DNA of 64,000 bases from Kordia periserrulae (GTDB lineage Bacteria; Bacteroidota; Bacteroidia; Flavobacteriales; Flavobacteriaceae). Each line of letters begins with the position of its first letter. The stretch's first letter is position 1. This document shows positions 27,573 through 37,129 of the stretch, in pieces. The notes beneath the pieces were generated by a model. The model saw only the letters and a list, made by a program, of their open reading frames with translations. It had not been told where the DNA came from and made no database searches. The DNA is taken from the NCBI RefSeq assembly GCF_003054265.1, contig NZ_QBKT01000001.1, positions 248,001-312,000 on the forward strand, read 5' to 3'. The translations under genes and the position numbers were made by a program.

Positions 27573-29480
27573 TTATTTTTTTACTAATACAATTTTAGAA
27601 CTATCGTATTTGACAATTTTCTTGATAAATTTTCGATAGTTGCTGTATTCTTCTTTGGGATACAAACCATCTTTTATGGTAATTTTTCGTGTGAATTGTA
27701 GCGTTTGATTGTCTTTTTGTTCGATAGAAAACGAATAGCTTCCAAATTTGGTTTCATACGAAACATCGTCTGGCATGGCTTCTATTTTAAAATCGCTAGG
27801 CAATTTGATTTCATACGAGTCAACGTCTTGATATCCTCGTTGAATTTCCAATGGAAATTTACGATTTCGGTAGCGATCAGGAATGCTAGAAATTCTATTG
27901 AAAGCGTTTGGCGCAAATAACAATCTGTCGCCCGTAACCACGCCATACGCATCAGCATTGAACGCTACTTTTTCTGTGAATACGACTTCTTTTTTGTCGT
28001 TTTGTAGTTCTATGTTGTCTATGTTTACATTGTTGACTGCGTAGAAATATTTTTTATAGCGTTTATCCTTTTCAACATCTGAAAAATCTTCTATATAAAA
28101 ACGACTGTCATATTGTATTCCGTAAGTTTTGATAGTAACCTCAGCATCTATGTTTCCATTGGCATCTAAGGTATAATTTCCTGTGGTTTCTTGCAGATTT
28201 TCTTCCGTTGCGTATTTTTTGGTGTGTTTTAGTTGTCCGCCTTCTGGAGTTACTACCAACACATTTCTATCATCGGTAAAATCGCCAATATGACCAAAAG
28301 GCATTTTTTGACTGGTACATTCCAACCAAATATCATCACCATTGTTCGGAAGATTTAAAATCACGTGATTTCCTTGTCCGAGCGTTGCAAAATCTTCATA
28401 AAAATTCACAATTTCACTTCCTGATTGCACAACCGTATAATACGATTCAATTCCCGCAATTTTCAGCAATGCCATCATATAGTTTGTCAAACCTTTACAG
28501 TCACCATAACCTACTTTATCTACTTCAGCAGCTTCAATCGGTTGGTAACCGCCAATTCCGACCTGCACACTGATGTAGCGTGTTTTTCCTTGCATGTATT
28601 CGTAAATTCGTCTTGCTTTTTCAATATCGGAAGTTGCATCAGCAACTAAGTTTTCGATGGCTGCTTTTGTTTCTGCATCAACCGTAGCACGTCCTAGTAA
28701 GAGATTATCGTAAATCCATTTCCCGGTTTCATCCCAATCTTTCACTTCCGCGCTGATACCTTCGTAAGTAAACTTACTAAGTGCAAGGTATACTTGCGGT
28801 TTTATTTTTGCTTCTGACGGACTGTACGCTTCAGGTTTCATTCCTGAAACATCATCCAAGACATAAATTAATTTGCCTGGATTTTCTATTTTGACCACCC
28901 CAAATTCCTCCAAATTCAACTCTTTTTTATACAAGGAAAGTGATTCCGGATAGGTAATTTGATATTTGCTTTTTTGAATGCCTGTGTAATAGCTAAGAGG
29001 CGAAAATCGGGGTAGGTTTGCGGTTGTTTTGTAGTTGACAGTACTGGTAAAAACTACTGTGAAAGGATAGGAAATAGGCGTGTAATCCATGTATTTTATT
29101 CGAGAGTCAGAATACATGGTTACGCCATCAACGGCACTGACATCTTGAAAATCGCGTTCGCGGATTTTTTTGATTTGCTTTCCAAACTTATCATAGATTC
29201 TAGCTTCTAAGTCTTTGATACTTGTAGAGTTATCATATCCAGCTCCAGCCTGAATTTTGCTCAAACCATTTTCGTTTAAGACCGTTACAATTCGTTTTTT
29301 AGACACTTCCATATCGTCAGTTGCATTTACGGTCACTGTAGTTTCATCTAAGCGAATAACGGCATTTGCATTTTTTGTAAGTTCTTGTGGAAGTGTGAGA
29401 TAACTGGTAAGATTATCTTGAGCGTTCGCTACATGTATAGCGAATATGATGGCAACTGTTGCCAAAAATTTTAAGCGCAT
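27573..29480 (-). CDS. DUF3857 protein with transglutaminase-like domain
   Basis: Secreted protein of 635 residues with a signal peptide ending near residue 20 (IHVANA|QD). DUF3857 (about 40-200) is followed by a transglutaminase-like domain with Cys328 (GYGDCKGLTNYM) and His372 (GQGNHVIL). The third triad residue is Glu387 (WLECTS) in place of the usual Asp. The substrate is unknown; in Bacteroidota such proteins are periplasmic or surface proteins. It is first in the two-gene tandem with the inactive paralogue. Confidence 0.88.
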   Translation of the reverse strand: MRLKFLATVAIIFAIHVANAQDNLTSYLTLPQELTKNANAVIRLDETTVTVNATDDMEVSKKRIVTVLNENGLSKIQAGAGYDNSTSIKDLEARIYDKFGKQIKKIRERDFQDVSAVDGVTMYSDSRIKYMDYTPISYPFTVVFTSTVNYKTTANLPRFSPLSYYTGIQKSKYQITYPESLSLYKKELNLEEFGVVKIENPGKLIYVLDDVSGMKPEAYSPSEAKIKPQVYLALSKFTYEGISAEVKDWDETGKWIYDNLLLGRATVDAETKAAIENLVADATSDIEKARRIYEYMQGKTRYISVQVGIGGYQPIEAAEVDKVGYGDCKGLTNYMMALLKIAGIESYYTVVQSGSEIVNFYEDFATLGQGNHVILNLPNNGDDIWLECTSQKMPFGHIGDFTDDRNVLVVTPEGGQLKHTKKYATEENLQETTGNYTLDANGNIDAEVTIKTYGIQYDSRFYIEDFSDVEKDKRYKKYFYAVNNVNIDNIELQNDKKEVVFTEKVAFNADAYGVVTGDRLLFAPNAFNRISSIPDRYRNRKFPLEIQRGYQDVDSYEIKLPSDFKIEAMPDDVSYETKFGSYSFSIEQKDNQTLQFTRKITIKDGLYPKEEYSNYRKFIKKIVKYDSSKIVLVKK

Positions 29481-29837
29481 ACGTTTGTATTTATTTTGAT
29501 ATTAAGGGAGAACAAGTCACGAATATAAGAAAAGTTATTAATTTAACGTAAGTTAGATATAGATTTCATTCAAACTTAAATTTAAGTTCTCATGGAAACT
29601 TATAGAATCATCTAAAAATTTAGTTTTATACTTTCTTTTCTTTGCTCGCCCAAAGAAAAGAAACAAAAGAAAAGGCGCTTTTCCAGAGGTGTTTTTAGTT
29701 TTTCTTTTAAGGAAAAACAAAAACCGCATGATTTTTTCTAAATTTTCTCCAAGGATTCAAAAATTTTTAACGAAAAATTCCTGCTACACTGCGGAAAAGA
29801 TTAAAACGACTGTTCCTTAAAATTGATAAACGTTCAA
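29481..29837. other. Intergenic region with a mixed purine/pyrimidine repeat
   Basis: A 357-base gap. At 29632-29690 it holds an inverted pair, TTTCTTTGCTCGCCCAAAG followed by purine-rich AAAAGAAACAAAAG, leading into AGGCGCTTTTCCAG. I recall a similar sequence recurring as an intergenic element in Bacteroidota genomes. No supported gene is visible. Confidence 0.45.
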
Positions 29838-30290
29838 TTATTCCTTGTTTTTTGTATCAATAATGATGGTTACAGGACCGTCGTTTAATAAGCCTACTTT
29901 CATATCGGCGCCGAAAATGCCTGTTTGTACTTTTTTCTGAATGTCGGTTTCAAATTGTTTTACAAACGCTTCATACAACGGAATAGAAACGTCAGGTTTT
30001 GCTGCTTTGATATAGCTTGGACGATTTCCTTTTTTAGTACTGGCATGCAAGGTAAATTGACTTACGACAATCGCTTCTCCGTCCACATCGATAAGGGAAG
30101 TATTCATGACGCCATTTTCGTCGTTGAAGATGCGCAATTTGGCTATTTTTGCAGACAACCAAGCAATGTCTTCCTGCGTGTCTTCATGCTCAATTCCCAA
30201 CAAAATTAGCAATCCGTGCCCGATGTTGGCTACTTTTTTTCCGTCGACAGCAACACTTGCCTCCGTGACTCTTTGTATGACAGCTCTCAT
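29838..30290 (-). CDS. dtd: D-aminoacyl-tRNA deacylase
   Basis: Hydrolyses D-amino acids (and Gly) mischarged on tRNA. At 150 residues it has the normal length. The family signatures are SQFTLHASTKKGNRPSY (about 78-94, containing the SQFTL motif) and the C-terminal NDGPVTIIID, the variant of the NxGPVT motif. Two bases separate it from the rsgA stop, so the pair form one translation-quality operon. Confidence 0.96.
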   Translation of the reverse strand: MRAVIQRVTEASVAVDGKKVANIGHGLLILLGIEHEDTQEDIAWLSAKIAKLRIFNDENGVMNTSLIDVDGEAIVVSQFTLHASTKKGNRPSYIKAAKPDVSIPLYEAFVKQFETDIQKKVQTGIFGADMKVGLLNDGPVTIIIDTKNKE

Positions 30291-30292
30291 GA

Positions 30293-31246
30293 TTAGACTT
30301 CTTTAAATTCGTCCATACGATAGTTGCTTTCGTCGCCTTCTATCATTTGTAGATAGCTTTTGTAACGCGACCAAGCTATTTCACCATCATCAACCGCATC
30401 TTTTACCGCGCATTTTGGTTCTTCAATGTGGATACAGTTGTTGAATTTGCACTGACTTTTTAGCGCGAAGAATTCTGGAAAGTAATCGCCAATTTCTTCT
30501 TTTTCCATATCTACAATTCCGAAACCTTTGATGCCTGGCGTATCAATGATTTTTGCACCAAATTCCAAATCGAACATTTCGGCAAAGGTTGTGGTATGTT
30601 GTCCTTGCTTGTGTTGTTCAGATATTTCTTTGGTTTTTAAGTTTAATTCTGGAGAAATTGCGTTGACTAAAGTAGACTTCCCAACGCCTGAATGTCCTGC
30701 AAACATGCTCACCGTTCCTTTCATGCGTTTTTTAATGACGTCTATATTTTGTTGCTTTTTGGCAGATATTTCTATGCACTCGTAGCCTATGTTTTCATAA
30801 ATGTCTTTGAGATACATGACCTCAGCACGACGTTCAATTTCTTTGTAGGAGTCAATTTTGTTGAACACCAGTACGCACGGAATGGAATAGGCTTCTGCCG
30901 TAACCAAGAAACGATCGATAAAACTTGGAAACGTCGGCGGATTGTCAATTGTAATTAACAAAAAAACCTGATCAATATTGGCAGCAATAATATGTGTTTG
31001 CTTGGAGAGATTGACCGATTTTCGAATGATGTAGTTTTTTCGGTCAAAGATTTTGTCAATGATGCCTGTTTCGGTGTTGTTATCCGTTTCAAGCGTAAAA
31101 TTCACGTTGTCGCCAACCGCAATCGGATTGGTGCTTTTGATGTCTTTGAGTCTAAATTTCCCTTTGATTCTACACTCGTATTCGTCACCGTTCTCGGTTT
31201 TTACCAAGTACCAACTTCCCGTAGATTTATAAACAGTTCCTATCAT
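30293..31246 (-). CDS. rsgA: Ribosome small-subunit-dependent GTPase A
   Basis: Circularly permuted GTPase that assists late 30S maturation. Order: an N-terminal OB fold (about 1-70), the permuted G domain with G4 NKID (about 125-128) before G1 GHSGVGKST (about 178-186) and G3 DTPG, and a C-terminal zinc finger with Cys-x4-Cys-x-His-x5-Cys (CKFNNCIHIEEPKC). The product is 317 residues. It lies directly upstream of dtd. Confidence 0.96.
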   Translation of the reverse strand: MIGTVYKSTGSWYLVKTENGDEYECRIKGKFRLKDIKSTNPIAVGDNVNFTLETDNNTETGIIDKIFDRKNYIIRKSVNLSKQTHIIAANIDQVFLLITIDNPPTFPSFIDRFLVTAEAYSIPCVLVFNKIDSYKEIERRAEVMYLKDIYENIGYECIEISAKKQQNIDVIKKRMKGTVSMFAGHSGVGKSTLVNAISPELNLKTKEISEQHKQGQHTTTFAEMFDLEFGAKIIDTPGIKGFGIVDMEKEEIGDYFPEFFALKSQCKFNNCIHIEEPKCAVKDAVDDGEIAWSRYKSYLQMIEGDESNYRMDEFKEV

Positions 31247-31394
31247 TAGTGCAAAGATTATGATTATTCTTAAAAAAACAAACGATTGTCGTACAGGCTT
31301 TTCAGAATCTTATAAAAATGTTAAGTAAGGTGTTTCCGTACTGCGTTTTATAGAAGGCATTGTATATTATAAAATAACAATTAAAATATACATT

Positions 31395-31565
31395 ATGTTA
31401 CAAAACATTTTAAAGGTAAAAGGAGTTCGTGAACTTACAAAAAAGACACAACTTGAAATCGTTGGGCAGTTAGGTAGTTTTTGTTGTGAATGGTGTCCAG
31501 ATGGAACTTGCAACGGCTGGGTAGATTCTCCAAAAACGACATGTCCTTTTGCACCACCGTGCTAA
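31395..31565 (+). CDS. Short Cys-rich bacteriocin-like precursor peptide
   Basis: A 56-codon gene. The first 25 residues (MLQNILKVKGVRELTKK, then TQLEIVGQ) resemble ComC/Blp-type double-glycine leaders, with Gly-Gln in place of the terminal Gly-Gly. The C-terminal 31 residues hold seven Cys in C30, C31, C34, C39, C50 and C56-type positions, including FCCEWC and PFAPPC ends. A perfect terminator follows directly. No processing transporter or modifying enzyme is nearby. It could be a bacteriocin, a signalling peptide or a modified natural product; the family call is inference. Confidence 0.7.
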   Translation: MLQNILKVKGVRELTKKTQLEIVGQLGSFCCEWCPDGTCNGWVDSPKTTCPFAPPC

Positions 31566-31571
31566 AAAACA

Positions 31572-31608
31572 AAGCCATCTCAAGCGTATGACTGAGATGG
31601 CTTATTTC
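31572..31608 (+). terminator. Intrinsic terminator of the bacteriocin-like gene
   Basis: A perfect 11-bp stem, AAGCCATCTCA (31572-31582) with TGAGATGGCTT (31593-31603), a 10-base loop and then ATTTCATT. It begins seven bases after the stop, supporting that the short frame is a real gene. Confidence 0.85.
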
Positions 31609-31848
31609 ATTGTAATTGGATTATTTACTTAACGTGAATTCGATATAACTATTTTATTATACAACTGATTACTAATAGATTATACTCAATATCAAATCGA
31701 GCATTATCGTAGATACCGAGCATAGCTCATGAGATTCCTTTGAAATTATCAATTCTTAGTTGTTCTTGACTGCGCTCGAACTGACAATTAGCTATTTCTC
31801 AGTGAATTGTGAATTACATAGTGATTTCTTAAGTCGAACTCACGTTAC

Positions 31849-33498
31849 TTAGTTTTGAATTTGAAGTCTCCCCAATTTATCTTTTGATCTTCTAGAAGCA
31901 TAAATGATATAATCACCTGCAGCTTTTTGGAAATATACACCTGGTCTGAGTATCAAGCGTTCTTCTTGCAAATCTTCTGGATCGAGACGCGTGATGTTTC
32001 CTTCATTATCAAATACAAATGCTGTTGGAATGGCTTTGTTGTAGTTTCCTAGCTTTTTTATTTCTTCAATATCAGTAACGCCAACGTTCTTTTTGTTGTC
32101 GTTAAACACAACCGTCAGTTGTCCGTTTTCATAAATTGGAATTGCGCTTAAATATTCTGGACCTTTTCCTGCTACTGCAATTGGAATTGAAACGCTCACT
32201 CCGACAGAAAAATTATTTCCGCCAGCAAAACCAAAAATTCCTAAAGAGAATACCGTAAAACTCGCTTTTTGTTCTTTCGGAATTACGTTTGTCCATGCTA
32301 CCGAACCATCTGCATTTAACGATGTTACAATGATTTCGTTGTTGATGTATGTAATTGGCTGAACCGACAATGGTCCAATTCCTTGACTTCTTCCCACAAA
32401 AACTTCCTGATATTCAGATAATAAAAATAATCCGCCGTCATTTTTTTCAATGATACTATGCGTTCTGTACAAAGGTTTGATGTCTTTGTCTTTTTTAGCA
32501 CGACGTTCTCCAATGAGCTTTACTTTGGTTTCGTAATCGAATTTGTTGAATTTTAAATTTTTTACGTCATTGGTTTGTACATCAACTGTTGCGGCGTAAA
32601 TTCCTCTGAGTTTTTTATTGGCTTTTCCATTTTTACGAACACCTGAATAAAATCCTACCAAATGCAATACATCTTTGTTGGTCGCTAAAATTTCACAGTT
32701 AATCACTTCTCTATTGGTAAAATCAATATTAATGATTTCTTTCGCGTAGTCTTTGTCTTTTTTGAATGCGTGTACTTCAAACTTTTCGATGTTTTTTTTC
32801 TGCTTTCTGTCTCGGTAACTTTCGTTAATTACTACAAAAATATCATCGTACACATTTACATCAAAGTCTGCAATATTGAACTCTAAATCGCTTCTGTCTT
32901 TGAACGGCACCTTTTCCAAGTCTGACATTTGAGTATCAAGACTTTCGTTGAATAGTTTTATTTCGTATTGTACTTCGTCTTCTTTGTCAAAATACGCTGC
33001 ATGCATGATGAGCAATCGCGCTCCATCTGGCGAACTTTTAAAGTAAAAAGCGCCTCTTTCTCTCTTTTTGGTCACTTTTGTTTTGAACAAGATTTTTCCT
33101 TTGTTAGAAATTTTTCCATCCGCAGAAATAGGAAATCCTAATAAGTGATTTTCTTTGGCTTTGCGGTCGTACAAACTTCCAAAAGCGTATAAATTATTCC
33201 CGATAACGATGATTTCTTCAAACGTAAGGTCTTTTCCGTTATATTCGGCAAATTCGACTTCTTGTTTTCCAATTTCAGCCATCGTATCAGAGCTAAACAT
33301 TTTTAGAAAGTATTTATTCTTTCCTTTTCGAGCTAAGGTGTAAATTTTACCATTGACTTCTCCCGCAATTCGGACAATTTTTTCTTTGTCTTCTTTAATT
33401 TCTTCTCCGTACGAAATTGTGATAGGACCAAGTTTTCCTTGTGCGCTCATAGTGCATACTACAAATAATAGCATACAGGCGCTGATAACGTGTTTCAT
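31849..33498 (-). CDS. Secreted protein of unknown function
   Basis: A 549-residue protein with a signal peptide ending near residue 19 (CTMSA|QG). The mature part is rich in beta strands with repeated patterns such as NNLYAFGSLYD, DDIFVVINESY and GGLFLLSEYQEVFVG, suggesting a propeller-like structure. No catalytic motif, lipobox or T9SS tail is evident. A Gly-rich SLGIFGFAGGNNFSVGVSVS segment lies near residue 420. I do not recognise a family. Confidence 0.65.
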   Translation of the reverse strand: MKHVISACMLLFVVCTMSAQGKLGPITISYGEEIKEDKEKIVRIAGEVNGKIYTLARKGKNKYFLKMFSSDTMAEIGKQEVEFAEYNGKDLTFEEIIVIGNNLYAFGSLYDRKAKENHLLGFPISADGKISNKGKILFKTKVTKKRERGAFYFKSSPDGARLLIMHAAYFDKEDEVQYEIKLFNESLDTQMSDLEKVPFKDRSDLEFNIADFDVNVYDDIFVVINESYRDRKQKKNIEKFEVHAFKKDKDYAKEIINIDFTNREVINCEILATNKDVLHLVGFYSGVRKNGKANKKLRGIYAATVDVQTNDVKNLKFNKFDYETKVKLIGERRAKKDKDIKPLYRTHSIIEKNDGGLFLLSEYQEVFVGRSQGIGPLSVQPITYINNEIIVTSLNADGSVAWTNVIPKEQKASFTVFSLGIFGFAGGNNFSVGVSVSIPIAVAGKGPEYLSAIPIYENGQLTVVFNDNKKNVGVTDIEEIKKLGNYNKAIPTAFVFDNEGNITRLDPEDLQEERLILRPGVYFQKAAGDYIIYASRRSKDKLGRLQIQN

Positions 33499-33862
33499 GT
33501 GTTTACTTACAGTTTTAAGTGATTGAATTTTGAATTAATTTTTGGGGATATTTTTTGGCTTCTAAGGCAGTTATGTATTGTTAAAATTGCTACAAACATA
33601 TAGAATTTAGAAGAGATTCGAAGTCCTTAGTTGAATTTTATGACTCTTGAACGCAAATACAAAAAGATACATTATTCTTTTTCAACAACTTAGCTTCTTA
33701 TTAAAAATTTAAAAAAATTGAGTCTTGTTTTTTGCTGCGATATTTCATGTCAATTAAACATCAAAACGTACACTAAGTGCAAAATCGAGCGCAGTCGAGA
33801 TTCCTTAGAAAGTGAATCTCTAAGATTTCTCGACTGCGAACTAACAAGTAATTGTATGCAAC
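33499..33862. other. Intergenic region with a GAGCGCAGTCGAG-type repeat
   Basis: A 364-base spacer. It contains an imperfect palindrome at about 33784-33840, ATCGAGCGCAGTCGAGATTC ... TTTCTCGACTGCGAAC, a copy of dispersed family 2. The rest is AT-rich promoter-type DNA for the unknown secreted gene. Confidence 0.6.
33784..33840. repeat. Dispersed palindromic repeat, family 2 copy
   Basis: Left arm CGAGCGCAGTCGAGA and right arm TCTCGACTGCG flank a short AT-rich spacer. Related copies lie at about 22648-22672, 31694-31790, 38045-38112 and 57666-57690. Confidence 0.65.
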
Positions 33863-34945
33863 CTATTTACTCATAATTTTCTCCTGATGGTTGATAGATT
33901 CTTGGTGAATCGCTTTAAAGATGCGCAATACAAATTCTTCACTTAGTTGATTTTGCTCACCTTCGAGAATCATTTTGCCTAAAATTTCATTCCAACGTCT
34001 GGCTTGTAAAATGGCAACGTTTTTCGCCTTTTTCAATTCTCCAATTTTATCGGCAACTTTCATACGTTTTCCTAGCGTTTCAATCAATTGATGGTCAATG
34101 ACATCAATTTGCGTACGCAATGTATTGAGTGCGTTACGGTAATCGGCTTCTGTGTCAGTTTCCTTTCTGATTTTTAAATCGTCCATGATTTCTACTAAAC
34201 GCGTTGGTGTAATTTGCTGTTTGGCATCACTCCACGCATTGTCTGGATCAAAATGTGTTTCTACCATCAATCCGTCGTAATTTAAGTCGAGTGCAGTTTG
34301 ACATAAATCGAAAATGATATCTCTACGCCCTGCAATGTGTGATGGATCTAAAATAAGTGGCAAATCTGGGAAACGGTTTTGCAATTCAATTGGAATTTGC
34401 CACTCAGGATTGTTTCGGTAGCGCGTTTTCTCGTAGGTTGAAAATCCTCTGTGAATGACACCTAATTTTTTGATATCAGACGAATGCAAACGCTCAATGG
34501 CACCCAACCACAATGGCAAATCTGGATTTACAGGATTTTTCACCAACACAATTTTATCCGTACCTTGCAATGCATCTGCAATTTCTTGTACAATAAACGG
34601 ACTTACCGTAGAACGTGCTCCAATCCACAACACATCAATATCGTGTTCCAACGCCAAACGCACGTGTGTTGCATTGGCAACTTCGGTAGCCGTTAACATG
34701 CCTGTTTCTTCTTTGGCTTTTTGCAACCATTTGAGACCTAAAGCACCGACACCTTCAAAATTTCCTGGTCGTGTACGTGGTTTCCAAATTCCTGCGCGTA
34801 ATACAGTAGCATCGGTATCTTTCAGTTGATGCGCTATGTTTAATACTTGTGATTCTGTTTCAGCACTGCACGGTCCCGCAATTACTAGCGGATGCGGCAG
34901 CTCAAAGGCATTGAGCCAGTTTCTGAGTTCTTTTTTATTTTCCAT
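33863..34945 (-). CDS. Bifunctional DAHP synthase / chorismate mutase
   Basis: Fusion of 360 residues. The N-terminal part (about 1-260) is a DAHP synthase of the AroA-beta/KDO8P-synthase-like type (VIAGPCSAETESQV, RAGIWKPRTRPGNFEG, LILDPSHIAGRR), catalysing the first shikimate step. The C-terminal 90 residues are an AroQ-type chorismate mutase (LRTQIDVIDHQLIETLGKRM), which makes prephenate. Such fusions are known to let the mutase domain confer feedback control on the synthase. It is last in the pheA operon after a 184-base gap. Confidence 0.94.
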   Translation of the reverse strand: MENKKELRNWLNAFELPHPLVIAGPCSAETESQVLNIAHQLKDTDATVLRAGIWKPRTRPGNFEGVGALGLKWLQKAKEETGMLTATEVANATHVRLALEHDIDVLWIGARSTVSPFIVQEIADALQGTDKIVLVKNPVNPDLPLWLGAIERLHSSDIKKLGVIHRGFSTYEKTRYRNNPEWQIPIELQNRFPDLPLILDPSHIAGRRDIIFDLCQTALDLNYDGLMVETHFDPDNAWSDAKQQITPTRLVEIMDDLKIRKETDTEADYRNALNTLRTQIDVIDHQLIETLGKRMKVADKIGELKKAKNVAILQARRWNEILGKMILEGEQNQLSEEFVLRIFKAIHQESINHQEKIMSK

Positions 34946-35129
34946 GGTTTGTTTTTTATGTTTTTTGTTCTTTGTTATTCGTTATTTGTTATTTGTTGAT
35001 TCGTGTATTTGTCTTGGCTCTTGACTCTTGGTTCTTGGCTCTAAATTATTTGTTGATTCTCTGATTAGAATTTCAATAGGTTATTGATTTCATACTGAAA
35101 ACCGACAACTGAAAACTGGCAACTACCAA

Positions 35130-35978
35130 TCATTCCAATCCTTTTAATATTTTCTTTATATAGTTTGTGTTTTCCATTTCTTTGTAAATTCCTTCAAAAT
35201 TGTCTTGCAACATCAGGTTTTTAAATTCTTGTAAGTTGCTGATGTATTCGTCGAGCGTTTCAATGACGTTGGTTTTGTTTTGTTCAAAAATGGGTGTCCA
35301 CATAGCTGGTGAGCTTTTTGCTAAACGCACGGTGGATGCAAATCCACTGCCTGCCAAATCGAAAATATCGCGTTCGTTTTTTTCTTTTTCTATGACCGTT
35401 TTTCCCAGCATAAACGAACTGATATGCGATAGATGCGATACATACGCAATATGTTTGTCGTGCGATTTCGGATCCATATATCGAATGCGCATTCCTAAGT
35501 TTTTAAACAGTTCTAATGCTTTTTCTTGCAGACTGAACGCTGTTTTTTCGACTTCGCAAATAATATTTGTTTTGCCTTCAAACAACCGTTGAATTGCCGC
35601 AGAAGGTCCCGAAAATTCGGTTCCTGCAATTGGATGCGCTGCTAAAAAATTGCGCCGTTTTGGATGCGCTGCTATGCTTTTACAAATTTGTTCTTTGGTG
35701 GAACCCGCATCAATGACCAACGCATCATCTTTGACCGTGTGTAATACTTCGTCGATAATTTTGATAGACGCATGCACAGGAATCGTCACAATGACAATAT
35801 CTGCATTTTCAACATTTTGTAGTGTTGCTTTTTGATGAATTAACTGTCTTTGCAGTGCTTCTTCCAAATGTGCGTCACTGACATCAATACCGTGAATGAT
35901 TGCCTCAGGATATGTCACTTGAATATCCAACGACATGCTTCCGCCAATAAGTCCAATTCCGATGATATATACGTTCAT
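35130..35978 (-). CDS. tyrA: Prephenate dehydrogenase
   Basis: NAD(P)-dependent oxidative decarboxylation of prephenate to 4-hydroxyphenylpyruvate for tyrosine. The Rossmann motif GIGLIGGS is at residues 6-13. The conserved FLAAHPIAGTEFSGP and SHLSHISSFML segments hold the catalytic His residues. The chosen start is ATG 35978 (M-N-V-Y-I-I-G), giving 282 residues, 2 bases after the aminotransferase stop. The open upstream frame to 36029 overlaps that gene and is not family-like. Confidence 0.94.
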   Translation of the reverse strand: MNVYIIGIGLIGGSMSLDIQVTYPEAIIHGIDVSDAHLEEALQRQLIHQKATLQNVENADIVIVTIPVHASIKIIDEVLHTVKDDALVIDAGSTKEQICKSIAAHPKRRNFLAAHPIAGTEFSGPSAAIQRLFEGKTNIICEVEKTAFSLQEKALELFKNLGMRIRYMDPKSHDKHIAYVSHLSHISSFMLGKTVIEKEKNERDIFDLAGSGFASTVRLAKSSPAMWTPIFEQNKTNVIETLDEYISNLQEFKNLMLQDNFEGIYKEMENTNYIKKILKGLE

Positions 35979-35980
35979 TG

Positions 35981-37129
35981 TTATGCGATTCTGTTGATGA
36001 CTTCTTTTATTTTTTCTTCCGATACACAAAGTGAAAAGCGCACATAGCCTTCGCCTTGTGTTCCAAAAATGCTTCCTGGCGTAATAAACACACTTTTTTC
36101 ATACAATAGTTTGTCTACAAATTGCTCTGATGTAAGTGTATTGTCCGAAGGTAATTTTGCCCATACAAACATTCCTGCCGTTTCTTTGTCGAACGTGCAT
36201 TGTAATTTCGTTGCGACTTCCCACACGAGTTTGCGACGTTTTTCATATATAGTGTTGAGTTGCGAAAACCATTCTTTAGAACTCGACAATGCTTTGATAG
36301 CGCCTTTTTGGATTCCGTAAAACATGCCCGAATCCATATTGCTTTTTACTTTTAATACATGTTGAATGTGTTCCGCTTTTCCCATCACCATTCCTGTTCG
36401 CCAGCCTGCCATATTGAACGATTTACTCAACGAATTCAATTCCAACGCCACTTCTTTAGCGCCGTCAATTGCCAAAATACTGAGTGGATGTTCGTTCAGA
36501 ATGAAACTATACGGATTGTCATTTATGATTAATATTTGATGCTTTTTCGCAAATACAATCAGTTTTTCAAAGAAAGTTTTCGTTGCTTTTGCGCCCGTTG
36601 GCATGTGTGGATAGTTTACCCACATGAATTTTACCTTGCTCAAATCTTGCTTTTCCAATTCGTCTAAATTTGGCAACCAATCGTTTGCAGCATGCAAGTC
36701 GTAATATCGTGGAATCGCGCCTAATAATTTGGTTACCGAAGTATAGGTTGGATAACTTGGATTCGCAATCAACACCTCATCGCCCTCGTCCAAATACGCC
36801 ATAGAAATGTGCATAATGCCTTCTTTACTTCCCATTAACGGTAGTACTTCCGTTTCCGCATTGAGCGTGACTTGATAGTTTTTTTGATAGAAATCGGCAA
36901 TTGCATTTCGCAATTCTGGAATTCCTTGATAGCTTTGGTATTTGTGCGCCATTTCGTCGTTCAGACTTTCTTCTAAAGCATCAACAACAATACTTGGCGG
37001 TTGCAAATCGGGACTTCCTATTCCGAGATTGATAATGTTTTTTCCAGCGTTTACCAAGCCGCGTACTTCTCGCAACTTTCGCGAAAAGTAGTATTCTTCA
37101 ACTGTATGTATGCGTTTTGCAGGAATCAT
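35981..37129 (-). CDS. Pyridoxal-phosphate aminotransferase, class I/II
   Basis: A 382-residue fold-type I aminotransferase. The PLP lysine is in SLSKSFNMAGWRTG (about 235-248), with the N-terminal NLGIGSPDLQPP and the INDNPYSF loop. Its place between pheA and tyrA suggests that it transaminates phenylpyruvate, 4-hydroxyphenylpyruvate or prephenate. The family also contains LL-DAP and aspartate aminotransferases, so the substrate is inferred from the operon. The start overlaps the pheA stop by 4 bases. Confidence 0.9.
   Translation of the reverse strand: MIPAKRIHTVEEYYFSRKLREVRGLVNAGKNIINLGIGSPDLQPPSIVVDALEESLNDEMAHKYQSYQGIPELRNAIADFYQKNYQVTLNAETEVLPLMGSKEGIMHISMAYLDEGDEVLIANPSYPTYTSVTKLLGAIPRYYDLHAANDWLPNLDELEKQDLSKVKFMWVNYPHMPTGAKATKTFFEKLIVFAKKHQILIINDNPYSFILNEHPLSILAIDGAKEVALELNSLSKSFNMAGWRTGMVMGKAEHIQHVLKVKSNMDSGMFYGIQKGAIKALSSSKEWFSQLNTIYEKRRKLVWEVATKLQCTFDKETAGMFVWAKLPSDNTLTSEQFVDKLLYEKSVFITPGSIFGTQGEGYVRFSLCVSEEKIKEVINRIA

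Noticed and set aside
35979-36029. Upstream extension of tyrA into the aminotransferase gene
   Set aside because: The NAD-binding fold begins at M-N-V-Y-I-I-G. The extension would overlap the neighbour by about 48 bases.
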